Shown: piece by piece, positions 1-5,871 of the stretch
How positions within the stretch are numbered: the first letter of the stretch is position 1
Layout: the number at the start of each line of letters is the position of its first letter
NCBI GenBank assembly: GCA_900556665.1
Contig: USPX01000063.1
Span: forward strand, 1-9,404
Direction: 5' to 3'
Source of the DNA: an uncultured Eubacteriales bacterium
Lineage (GTDB): Bacteria > Bacillota_A > Clostridia > Lachnospirales > Cellulosilyticaceae
DNA: 9,404 bases
Translations under genes and position numbers: made by a program
The notes under the pieces: model-generated
Told to the model about the DNA's origin: nothing
Databases searched by the model: none
What the model saw: only the letters and a program-made list of their open reading frames with translations

Positions 1-816
1 CTTCATTTCTTGATAAACTGCATTAATTTCTGCACCTATTAAAAGCACCATGCAACTTGCATACAACCATATAAGTAAAATGAATACACCTCCTATACTA
101 CCATACAATTGATTGTATTTACTATAATTTTCTACATATATAGAGAAAATTAAAGAAAACACATACCAACCTACCGATGCCGCTATGGTGCCTAACCACA
201 CATTTTTGACTTTTAAGTGTTTTCTTGGCACCACTCTATAAACAATATAAAGTATGATAATAAGAGCACAAAATGGCATAACAAGTCTAAATACATTCCA
301 TATAGGCATAACAATTCCCTTATTGAGATCAAATATGCTAATTACGTAATTCCCTATATTATTTCCAAATACTAAGGCTACCATCATAAGAATAAGCAGC
401 ATTGCAAGTACTATGGTATATATTATAGATACAATTTTAGAAAGCCAATATGGTCTTATAAACTTAGAATTATAAGCCAAATGAATTCCTCTTAGTAATG
501 CATTGACAGCCGTTCCACCTGACCATAATGAAATAAGCACCCCCACTGATAAAAGCGTTGTACTGCGATATAAAATAAATTTATAAATAGTTGTTTCTAT
601 AAATGGCATAAGTGTAGGCGGGACTATTAAAGTAATATCATCAATTAGCATATCAATCGAAAGGTTTGCAAAGGTTAATAAGCTAATTACTACGATTAAA
701 AAAGGAAAAAATGCCATAATCCAATAATAAGCTACTTGTGCACTATTAGCAGCTATATTGTGTGCACTATATCGTTTAATCAATTTTTTCATAAACACCC
801 CGAATGTATTCTCCAT
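1..816 (-). CDS. YihY/BrkB-family inner membrane protein, 3' end cut by the window edge
   Basis: The frame opens with ATG at 816-814, preceded by AGGAG at 828-824, and stays open for 272 codons to the window edge without a stop. About six hydrophobic segments are visible (roughly residues 27-51, 86-106, 127-150, 174-195, 205-228, 240-265). The C-terminal block around residues 238-267 (YGSIGG, then LLIWLY, then GAEINA) is the family hallmark of YihY/BrkB proteins, once misnamed RNase BN. The family has no settled biochemical function; transport or envelope roles have been proposed. Members are usually a little under or over 300 residues, so only a short C-terminal tail should be missing. The gene lies downstream of a terminator and is probably transcribed alone; I could not fix its promoter. 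Family membership is confident, function unknown. Confidence 0.9.
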   Translation of the reverse strand, partial: MENTFGVFMKKLIKRYSAHNIAANSAQVAYYWIMAFFPFLIVVISLLTFANLSIDMLIDDITLIVPPTLMPFIETTIYKFILYRSTTLLSVGVLISLWSGGTAVNALLRGIHLAYNSKFIRPYWLSKIVSIIYTIVLAMLLILMMVALVFGNNIGNYVISIFDLNKGIVMPIWNVFRLVMPFCALIIILYIVYRVVPRKHLKVKNVWLGTIAASVGWYVFSLIFSIYVENYSKYNQLYGSIGGVFILLIWLYASCMVLLIGAEINAVYQEMK

Positions 817-914
817 AAAATCTCTCCTAACTCTGGTTCACTTACCTACATTATTCCTAGCTTATACTATTATTTATACTCCCTATTCATACCAAGAAGA
901 ACTTAGTTATAAAA

Positions 915-939
915 AAAGAGGCGCCAAAGGCACCTCTTT
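915..939 (-). terminator. Rho-independent terminator of the 159-residue membrane protein gene
   Basis: Two 11-nt arms, 915-925 and 929-939, pair around a 3-nt loop (926-928). On the minus strand the stem is AAAGAGGTGCC with GGCGCCTCTTT, containing one U-G wobble, and it runs into a T tract. The opposite strand also has a T-rich tail, but the wobble becomes a C-A mismatch there and no plus-strand gene ends here, so the minus direction is favoured. Confidence 0.85.
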
Positions 940-1417
940 ATTTTTTATTTTTATTTTCTTTATTATTTTCTTTTAATGTTGCTTCTGCTTTATCTCTAGC
1001 TTTAGCAAATATCCCTTTTTTCTTAGTTTCAGGTAACTTTCCTGAAGTTACTTTTACAATAAGGATACCTGCAAGTTCAACTTTGATTTGTTTTTTAGTT
1101 GGAATACTCTCGTAAACTTTTTCATCACACATAAGAGTATGAATTTGTGGACCAATTTTAGCAATTACAACTGGCATTTTACGTTTTTTGTACATCCAAG
1201 GAAGTTGTTCTTTCATTTGTTTTGGAAGCTTAAGATTATCTAATTTATCTTTTTTCTTATCAATTACGAAAATTGATACTGCTTGTTTATTTTGTGAAAT
1301 GAGTTGTTGTTGCTCGTCATATTTTCCTTGTAACTTTTTACCCCAGAAATATAGACCGATAATTCCTGCAACTAAAATTGCCATTACGACCCAAAAGATT
1401 ATCCATCCTGTAGACAT
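938..1417 (-). CDS. Conserved single-pass membrane protein of unknown function, lysine-rich tail
   Basis: The 159-residue protein begins with one hydrophobic segment (about residues 5-25) followed by GKKLQGKYDEQQQ, so it is probably anchored by its N terminus with the rest in the cytoplasm. The middle (about 45-125) is a small hydrophilic domain with VSIFVIDKKK, the stretch MPVVIAKIGPQIHTLMCDE, and a final beta-like segment AGILIVKVTSG. The tail from about 130 is very rich in Lys, Glu and Asn and is likely disordered. I recall similar uncharacterised proteins in other Clostridia but cannot name a family. The start is well supported: AAGGAGGT at 1433-1426 lies 8 nt upstream of the ATG. It is monocistronic, with its terminator overlapping the TAA stop at 940-938. 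No function is claimed. Confidence 0.8.
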   Translation of the reverse strand: MSTGWIIFWVVMAILVAGIIGLYFWGKKLQGKYDEQQQLISQNKQAVSIFVIDKKKDKLDNLKLPKQMKEQLPWMYKKRKMPVVIAKIGPQIHTLMCDEKVYESIPTKKQIKVELAGILIVKVTSGKLPETKKKGIFAKARDKAEATLKENNKENKNKK

Positions 1418-1462
1418 TTGGACGTACCTCCTTATTAATTCTATACTACTATGTACATTTTT

Positions 1463-1496
1463 TAGCTTTTATATACTATTTTCTATGCAAAAGCTA
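1463..1496. repeat. 8-bp inverted repeat in the divergent intergenic region
   Basis: TAGCTTTT at 1463-1470 is matched by AAAAGCTA at 1489-1496 with an 18-nt spacer. It lies between the divergent genes at 1417 and 1604. It could be an operator or a leader hairpin of the minus-strand gene. No T tract follows the stem in a useful position, so it is not an obvious terminator. Confidence 0.4.
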
Positions 1497-1510
1497 GCTA
1501 TTTTAAGTAT

Positions 1511-1519
1511 ATCATACCA
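1511..1519 (-). promoter_or_regulatory. Candidate extended -10 promoter for the 159-residue membrane protein gene
   Basis: Read on the minus strand, 1519-1511 is TGGTATGAT, a TGnTATGAT extended -10 box. No good -35 box is seen 16-18 nt upstream, which extended -10 promoters can tolerate. It would give a leader of about 85-90 nt that includes the 1463-1496 inverted repeat. Confidence 0.35.
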
Positions 1520-1536
1520 AAACTTATAAGACAATG

Positions 1537-1568
1537 TTGTTAATAATTTTTGTTTTACAGTATATACT
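1537..1568 (+). promoter_or_regulatory. Candidate promoter of the cardiolipin synthase gene
   Basis: TTGTTA at 1537-1542 could be a -35 box. TATATA at 1561-1566 (18-nt spacing) or the overlapping TATACT at 1563-1568 (20-nt spacing) could be the -10. It lies a short distance upstream of the ribosome binding site at 1589-1596. AT-rich sequence offers many such matches, so this is tentative. Confidence 0.3.
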
Positions 1569-1603
1569 AATACTAGTTCTCTTGTTCGAAAGGTGGTGCT
1601 ATT

Positions 1604-3058
1604 ATGTTTCTTAATAATCTTGCCTTTACATGGATTGATATATTCTTTTTTATCAATGTTTTACTGATTTTATCCGTCGTATTCTGGCATCATAAAAGTA
1701 CTAGCACAACTTGGTCTTGGATTATGATTATGCTCTTCATTCCCATCGTAGGATTTATCCTTTATCTCCTCTGTGGGCAAGACCTTAGAAAACAAAAGAC
1801 CTTTAATGCAAAAGGCGAACAAGATCGTTTCTTAGCCGTGAAACTTTTACAAGAATTCTCACTTAAACAACCTCTTAGTAAATATGCTAATCCTCTCATT
1901 TCACCCTACAAAACACTTATTACTATGAATCTGATTTCTCATGATTCACTTTATACTGAAGATAATGATGTTACTATCTATACGGATGGTAATGAACTCT
2001 TCACAGCCCTCTTTCATGCTATTAATAGTGCCCAAAAATACGTTCATATCGAATACTACATTATCCATGATGATGAATTAGGCAAACTCTTTAAAGACTT
2101 ACTAATTAAAAAGGCTGAACAAGGTGTAGATATCTTTTTGCTTTATGATGAAGTAGGTTCTCTCAAAACCCCTAAGCGCTACTTTTATGACCTCAAACGT
2201 TCTGGCATAAAAATTGCTCACTTCTATCCTTCTACTATTCCATTTATCAAACTTCATGCTAATTATCGTAATCATCGTAAAATCTGCGTTGTAGATGGTA
2301 AAGTTGCATTTCTAGGTGGCTTTAATGTAGGCGCAGAATATTTAGGTCTCAACGAGAAATTTGGCTATTGGCGTGATACACACTTACGTATTACTGGTAG
2401 TAGCGTTGACCTTATCAATCTTCAATTCCTATTAGATAGACGTTTTGCTACTCATGAAAACCTCAATTTAGAAAACTATATTCCTATCCATCTACCTCAG
2501 TCTAAACATAAAATAGGTATGCAAATAGTCTCTAGCGGCCCTGACTCCAAATACCCTAATATTCGCAACGCTTACATGGCTATGATCAACTCAGCCAAGA
2601 AATCTATCTATATTCAAACACCTTACTTCATTCCAGACGAAGGCGTACTTACAGCACTTAAACTCGCTTGCCTCTCTGGCTTAGATGTCCGTATCATGAT
2701 TCCAAATAAACCTGACCATATATTTGTCTACTGGGCAACCTATGCTCACATCGGTGAATTAATAGCCTGTGGGTGTCACTGTTATACTTATGAATACGGC
2801 TTCCTTCACGCTAAAACAATTGTAATCGATGAAGAAATATGCTCCGTAGGCACCGCCAACTTTGATATCAGGAGCTTCAACCTTAACTTCGAAATTAACG
2901 CCTTCATCTATGACAAAACCACCTCCCAAAAACTCACCAACATCTTTAAACAAGACATGGAACTTTGCAAAGAACTTACTCCAACACTTTATAATAACCG
3001 TTCCTACCTTATAAAATTCAAAGAATCCATTTCCCGCCTCATCTCCCCAATCCTGTAA
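1604..3058 (+). CDS. cls: Cardiolipin synthase (phospholipase D superfamily)
   Basis: Cardiolipin synthases of this bacterial type condense two phosphatidylglycerol molecules into cardiolipin and glycerol at the cytoplasmic membrane. The 484-residue protein has two N-terminal membrane segments (about 11-28 and 37-56), then two PLD domains. Both HKD motifs are intact: H224-x-K226-x4-D231 (HRKICVVD) followed by GGFN, and H402-x-K404-x4-D409 (HAKTIVID) followed by GTANFDIRS. The two motifs form one active site, with histidine acting as nucleophile. Length matches the usual ClsA-type size of about 480-510. The ATG is preceded by AAAGGTGG at 1589-1596. The last third uses noticeably more C-ending codons than the first. 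The gene stands alone, divergent from the gene on its left, and is followed by the palindromic repeat cluster. Confidence 0.95.
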   Translation: MFLNNLAFTWIDIFFFINVLLILSVVFWHHKSTSTTWSWIMIMLFIPIVGFILYLLCGQDLRKQKTFNAKGEQDRFLAVKLLQEFSLKQPLSKYANPLISPYKTLITMNLISHDSLYTEDNDVTIYTDGNELFTALFHAINSAQKYVHIEYYIIHDDELGKLFKDLLIKKAEQGVDIFLLYDEVGSLKTPKRYFYDLKRSGIKIAHFYPSTIPFIKLHANYRNHRKICVVDGKVAFLGGFNVGAEYLGLNEKFGYWRDTHLRITGSSVDLINLQFLLDRRFATHENLNLENYIPIHLPQSKHKIGMQIVSSGPDSKYPNIRNAYMAMINSAKKSIYIQTPYFIPDEGVLTALKLACLSGLDVRIMIPNKPDHIFVYWATYAHIGELIACGCHCYTYEYGFLHAKTIVIDEEICSVGTANFDIRSFNLNFEINAFIYDKTTSQKLTNIFKQDMELCKELTPTLYNNRSYLIKFKESISRLISPIL

Positions 3059-3116
3059 GTTTACTCCGGGGTTGACTTCAAAGTGCTGGTAAGTTTTTTT
3101 ACTATATAGTGGGGTC

Positions 3117-3203
3117 GTGTGGGTAACTGGGAGAAACACATTTTACTATGACCTCACTTCGTTCGAAGTCAAGATAAAATGTGTTTCTCCCAGTTATCCA
3201 CAC
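3117..3203 (+). repeat. Long palindrome 1 (29-bp arms)
   Basis: Arms 3117-3145 and 3175-3203 are complementary at 28 of 29 positions, and the exception can form a G-U pair. The 29-nt centre contains a second short stem, ACTTCG (3156-3161) with CGAAGT (3164-3169). The outer right end reads TTATCCACAC. No T tract follows directly, so it is not a simple terminator, although an RNA copy would be very stable. Confidence 0.9.
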
Positions 3204-3271
3204 TCCCTTTCTGCTTAGTTAATACCTGTACACCTTACACTTTTGGGCTACCTCTACGTAAGGCGTTTTTT
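3150..3271 (+). repeat. 122-bp direct repeat, copy 1
   Basis: It aligns without net length change to 3313-3434, at roughly 80-85% identity by eye. It begins GACCTCACTTC, includes the right arm of palindrome 1 and TTATCCACACTCCC, and ends CTACGTAAGGCGTTTTTT. The offset between copies is 163 bp. Confidence 0.85.
3233..3271 (+). terminator. Possible long-loop terminator downstream of cls
   Basis: CCTTAC (3233-3238) pairs with GTAAGG (3258-3263), followed by CG and TTTTTT (3266-3271). The loop is about 19 nt and the stem only 6 bp, so the signal is modest. A related stem with a T run recurs in the second repeat copy, which lends some support. Confidence 0.35.
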
Positions 3272-3312
3272 GTTAATTGCATCTGCTTGATATTCGGAGT
3301 CATATTTCCCAC

Positions 3313-3434
3313 GACCTCACTTCATTCGAAGTCAAGATAAAATGTATCTCCCACGATTATCCACACTCCCTTACTACTTAGTTAATACCTACAAGCCCTG
3401 CAATTTTCAGCTACCCCTACGTAAGGCATTTTTT
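3313..3434 (+). repeat. 122-bp direct repeat, copy 2 (left palindrome arm missing)
   Basis: It is colinear with 3150-3271. The matching left arm of the palindrome is absent: upstream of GACCTCACTTC lies TTTCCCAC instead. TCCCACGA occurs at both 3307-3314 and 3349-3356, which may mark a rearrangement. The end of the copy again has a weak stem, GCCCTGC (3395-3401) with GTAAGGC (3421-3427), before TTTTTT (3429-3434). Confidence 0.85.
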
Positions 3435-3533
3435 AAGACAAGTTAGTAACTCTTCTTCCTCCATACACCCCTTTGCCCAGAAGAGATTCTTGCCTGTGTG
3501 CTGCCACCCCTATTTGTTTTACTCTATATAGAA

Positions 3534-3618
3534 GTGGGGATAAGTGGCATAATTGATTTTATCTAACGTTCGACCGCAGGGAGCGTTAAGGAAAATCAAT
3601 TATGCCACTTATCCCCAC
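3534..3618 (+). repeat. Long palindrome 3 (perfect 27-bp arms)
   Basis: Arms 3534-3560 and 3592-3618 are perfectly complementary over 27 bp. Inside are a 3x3 internal loop, a 5-bp stem TAACG (3564-3568) with CGTTA (3584-3588), and a 15-nt loop containing GACCGCAGGGAG. Outer ends are GTGGGGATAAGTGG and its complement. Layout and end sequence match palindrome 1, but the inner arm sequence differs. Confidence 0.9.
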
Positions 3619-3643
3619 GCCCTCTACTCTTAATCAAACAAAA

Positions 3644-3677
3644 AGAGCCAAGCAGCACCACAGTGCAACCCGACTCT
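3644..3677 (-). terminator. Rho-independent terminator of the pncB-plsC-fapA operon
   Basis: On the minus strand a 14-nt arm (3677-3664, AGAGTCGGGTTGCA) pairs with 3657-3644 (TGCTGCTTGGCTCT) around a 6-nt loop. Several pairs are G-U and one is a U-U mismatch. The stem runs straight into TTTTT. It starts only 8 nt past the fapA stop codon. Confidence 0.8.
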
Positions 3678-3685
3678 CTTCACAT

Positions 3686-5068
3686 TTATAAAATACTAAG
3701 TTCTCCATCAACTTTTCTAACAGTAGCCCTATGCTGAATATCATCTATGTATTTAACAACATTTCCAAGTGTAATTTTTACTCCCGGATAAATTGCATCA
3801 CTTACACGTATTAATCCATCTTGAGCGCCGCTTAATGTATCCGATAAAGTTTTGAATTTGTGTTTTAATTCATCAATTTCTTCTACTAGCGGTCCTCTTG
3901 ATGCATTTAGTTTACTGAGCATTACTTTTCTATTTAAATCTAACGCATTTTCTTTGAGTTTTGTATTCAAGAATTTTACACTCTTGTCTAGCTTTGAAAG
4001 TTCTTCTTTTCTTTCTTTCAGTTCATCCGCCATTCTTCTGTGTTCCTGATAAAGTTCAGATGGTACACCTATTTGCACAGCTGTTGCTGTCCCCATAGGT
4101 GAGCCAATACTTCTTGCAACAATCATGTTGGTTGCTGCTATGTTTCCGCCTACTATAGTCCCTTTTCCCATTTCAACGCGTATACTATTTCCAGCTGTAG
4201 CTACACCATGAATAATAGCTTCTGTAATAATATCGCCTTTGGCTTCTACGTTAGCGTTTTGAATAAACTTAGCAATGACATTACCACCTGAAATAATTTT
4301 ACTTTTTTCAGTTCCTTGAATACCGTATGTAAGAATGATATCCCCACCAGCAATGATAGTGGCATCCTCTACTGGTCCTTGTACCTCTACTGAACCTTCT
4401 GCTTCTATTGTAAATCCTGCATGAACAGTTCCTCTTACAACAACACTTCCTATAAATTTAATATTACCTGTAGAACTATCTACATCACCAGAAACAGTAT
4501 ATACTGTATTGATATAAACATTATGACCATCATACTCTAGCTTTCCATCTACACCAGCCACTAATGTTGTATCATCTAGTATTTCTGTGTTTTTTCCTTT
4601 TGGTAATCTTACATCTTTACCCTTTCTTGCCCTTACTACGCCCCCCAACACATTGTATCCTTCTTCACCTTGAGTAGGGAAAGTTTTAGTAGCAAGGACA
4701 TCACCCTTTTTTACATTAAAAACGGTTCCTAAATCCTTAAAATCTACTGTACCATCTTCGTTTTGTTTAGGCACGAAGTGTACTAATCTTTTTGGGTCAA
4801 AGTTAAAAGTTAAGGTAGCATCTGTCCCATCAACAGCCTTCTTACCTTGTGCAATAATATATTTATAATCGTATTTCTTTGTTTGCGAAAGTTCTATAAG
4901 TGCGTCTTCATCAATACCTTTACTAATTCCTCTATTAGCAACGGCTAATCTGATTTCTTCTAAATTAAGTAATTTTCCACCTTCCTCTGGTGGTGTAAAC
5001 CATATAACGCCTAGCATTTTATCTCTAGACACTTCTACATTTACCTTCTCATTAACTATTTCCAGCAT
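3686..5068 (-). CDS. FapA/DUF342-family beta-helix protein
   Basis: This 460-residue protein matches the FapA (flagellar assembly protein A, DUF342) family. Residues about 1-80 form the N-terminal domain. KKGDVLATKTFPTQGEEGYN (about 120-139) and AGVDG (171-175) are family signatures. From about 186 to 335, repeated short turns such as VSGDVDSSTGNI, GSVVVRGTV and IIAGGDI indicate a right-handed beta-helix related to cell-shape and polymer-forming proteins. Residues about 340-420 are charged and heptad-like, probably a coiled coil, and YPGVKITLGN (427-436) is the usual C-terminal block. No signal peptide or membrane segment is seen, so it should be cytoplasmic. The start is fixed by AAGGAGGA at 5082-5075. 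It is last in the operon, 30 bp after plsC. No flagellar gene is nearby, so a flagellar role is unproven here. Confidence 0.9.
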   Translation of the reverse strand: MLEIVNEKVNVEVSRDKMLGVIWFTPPEEGGKLLNLEEIRLAVANRGISKGIDEDALIELSQTKKYDYKYIIAQGKKAVDGTDATLTFNFDPKRLVHFVPKQNEDGTVDFKDLGTVFNVKKGDVLATKTFPTQGEEGYNVLGGVVRARKGKDVRLPKGKNTEILDDTTLVAGVDGKLEYDGHNVYINTVYTVSGDVDSSTGNIKFIGSVVVRGTVHAGFTIEAEGSVEVQGPVEDATIIAGGDIILTYGIQGTEKSKIISGGNVIAKFIQNANVEAKGDIITEAIIHGVATAGNSIRVEMGKGTIVGGNIAATNMIVARSIGSPMGTATAVQIGVPSELYQEHRRMADELKERKEELSKLDKSVKFLNTKLKENALDLNRKVMLSKLNASRGPLVEEIDELKHKFKTLSDTLSGAQDGLIRVSDAIYPGVKITLGNVVKYIDDIQHRATVRKVDGELSIL

Positions 5069-5098
5069 ACGTGTTCCTCCTTAGTAAATATATAATTT

Positions 5099-5860
5099 TT
5101 ACTTCAGTTGACTTTGATTTATAATTTCATCCAATAATTCTCTTACAATATCTTCTGTCAGTTTAGGTAATACTTTTATATCATCTTTACTTAGGTCTTT
5201 AACTTCTATTGGCTTTCCAATATTTAATGTTACTGTTGTCTTTTGAATACCTCTTTTTTCTTCAAATACCTTATGTGTATTATGAATAGCAATTGGTACA
5301 ATTGGCACACCTGTTTTGGTAGCTAATTTAAATACGCCACCTTTGAATTCTTGAATCTCATCTCCAGCAACTCTTGTGCCTTCTGGAAAAACTACTATAG
5401 ATTGTCCTTGTTTTATTTCATTAATACCTTGAATAATCTTTTCTACTGTCTCTCTCTTATCATCACGATTAATATAAATGGCACCTAATGCATCAAACCA
5501 TGTGTTAACTAACATCATATTGCTTACTTCTTTCTTAGCAATATAAATACATGGATCGTCAATAGTACTTACAAGAGATACAATATCAAATATTCCTTTA
5601 TGATTTGCTACATAAAGTACAGGACCTTCTTTAGGTAGATTTTCTCTCCCCATAACTCTTAAATCCATTCTTGCAGCTTTAATCATACGATTACATAACT
5701 GCTGCATTTGCTTATAAATTTCTTCTCTACTTTTACGCACAGAATGTTTTTCATTGCCATATGCATATTCTTTACGTTTTCTTGAAAGCATTAAATGATT
5801 AGAACCCATTGTCCATAACATTCTAATATCATTAAGTAATATACTTTCTCTTTTACTCAC
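5099..5860 (-). CDS. plsC: 1-acyl-sn-glycerol-3-phosphate acyltransferase (PlsC-like)
   Basis: PlsC-family enzymes add a second acyl chain to lysophosphatidic acid to make phosphatidic acid, the precursor of membrane phospholipids. The 253-residue protein carries the acyltransferase blocks in order: NHKGIFD with H87-x4-D92 (catalytic HX4D), GAIYINRDD (126-134), FPEGTR (158-163, glycerophosphate binding) and VPIVPIAIHNT (185-195). About 65 basic, helical residues precede the domain where many homologues have a membrane anchor; this form is probably peripheral. The start is GTG (5860-5858), chosen because AGGTGA at 5871-5866 lies 5 nt upstream; the next ATG is internal and lacks such a site. 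It follows pncB by 9 bp and precedes fapA by 30 bp. The substrate is inferred from the family; related acyltransferases with other acceptors cannot be excluded. Confidence 0.88.
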   Translation of the reverse strand: MSKRESILLNDIRMLWTMGSNHLMLSRKRKEYAYGNEKHSVRKSREEIYKQMQQLCNRMIKAARMDLRVMGRENLPKEGPVLYVANHKGIFDIVSLVSTIDDPCIYIAKKEVSNMMLVNTWFDALGAIYINRDDKRETVEKIIQGINEIKQGQSIVVFPEGTRVAGDEIQEFKGGVFKLATKTGVPIVPIAIHNTHKVFEEKRGIQKTTVTLNIGKPIEVKDLSKDDIKVLPKLTEDIVRELLDEIINQSQLK

Positions 5861-5865
5861 TTACA

Positions 5866-5871
5866 TCACCT
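5866..5871 (-). promoter_or_regulatory. Ribosome binding site of plsC, overlapping the pncB stop codon
   Basis: AGGTGA on the minus strand shares its first two bases with the pncB stop TAG (5872-5870) and lies 5 nt before the GTG start. This suggests translational coupling: ribosomes ending pncB sit on the plsC initiation site. Confidence 0.7.

Larger units (their letters stand above)
3101..3640 (+). repeat. Cluster of three related palindromic repeat copies in a gene-free stretch
   Basis: The interval 3059-3685 has no credible gene. It holds three same-orientation copies of one element: copy 1 about 3101-3271, copy 2 about 3300-3434 (left arm lost), copy 3 about 3521-3640. Copies 1 and 3 share a lead-in (TTTTACT, ATATAG, GTGGGG), outer arms of the pattern GTGkGGrTAAsTGG, and a downstream CCC/TTA/AA-rich flank. 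Copies 1 and 2 share a 122-bp colinear segment. The size and terminal palindromes resemble MITE- or REP-like intergenic elements, but no named family is recognised. Confidence 0.8.

Noticed and set aside
758..976. 72-codon plus-strand open frame
   Set aside because: It overlaps the start of the YihY gene and a terminator; the product ends in a low-complexity Phe/Ile run encoded by the T-rich terminator tail.
1188..1529. 113-codon plus-strand open frame
   Set aside because: It is antisense to the 159-residue membrane protein gene, which has a strong ribosome binding site and terminator.
3059..3106. Terminator immediately after cls, before the T7 run at about 3094-3100
   Set aside because: Only a tiny ACTT-CA-AAGT stem is found, and it is separated from the T run; pairing of the larger flanks is poor.
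2759..3139. 126-codon minus-strand open frame
   Set aside because: It lies antisense to the 3' end of cls across its conserved second HKD region, shows no recognisable family, and has no convincing ribosome binding site.
3101..3640. CRISPR array
   Set aside because: There are only two to three diverged copies, the units exceed 120 bp, and there are no regular short repeats with unique spacers and no cas genes.
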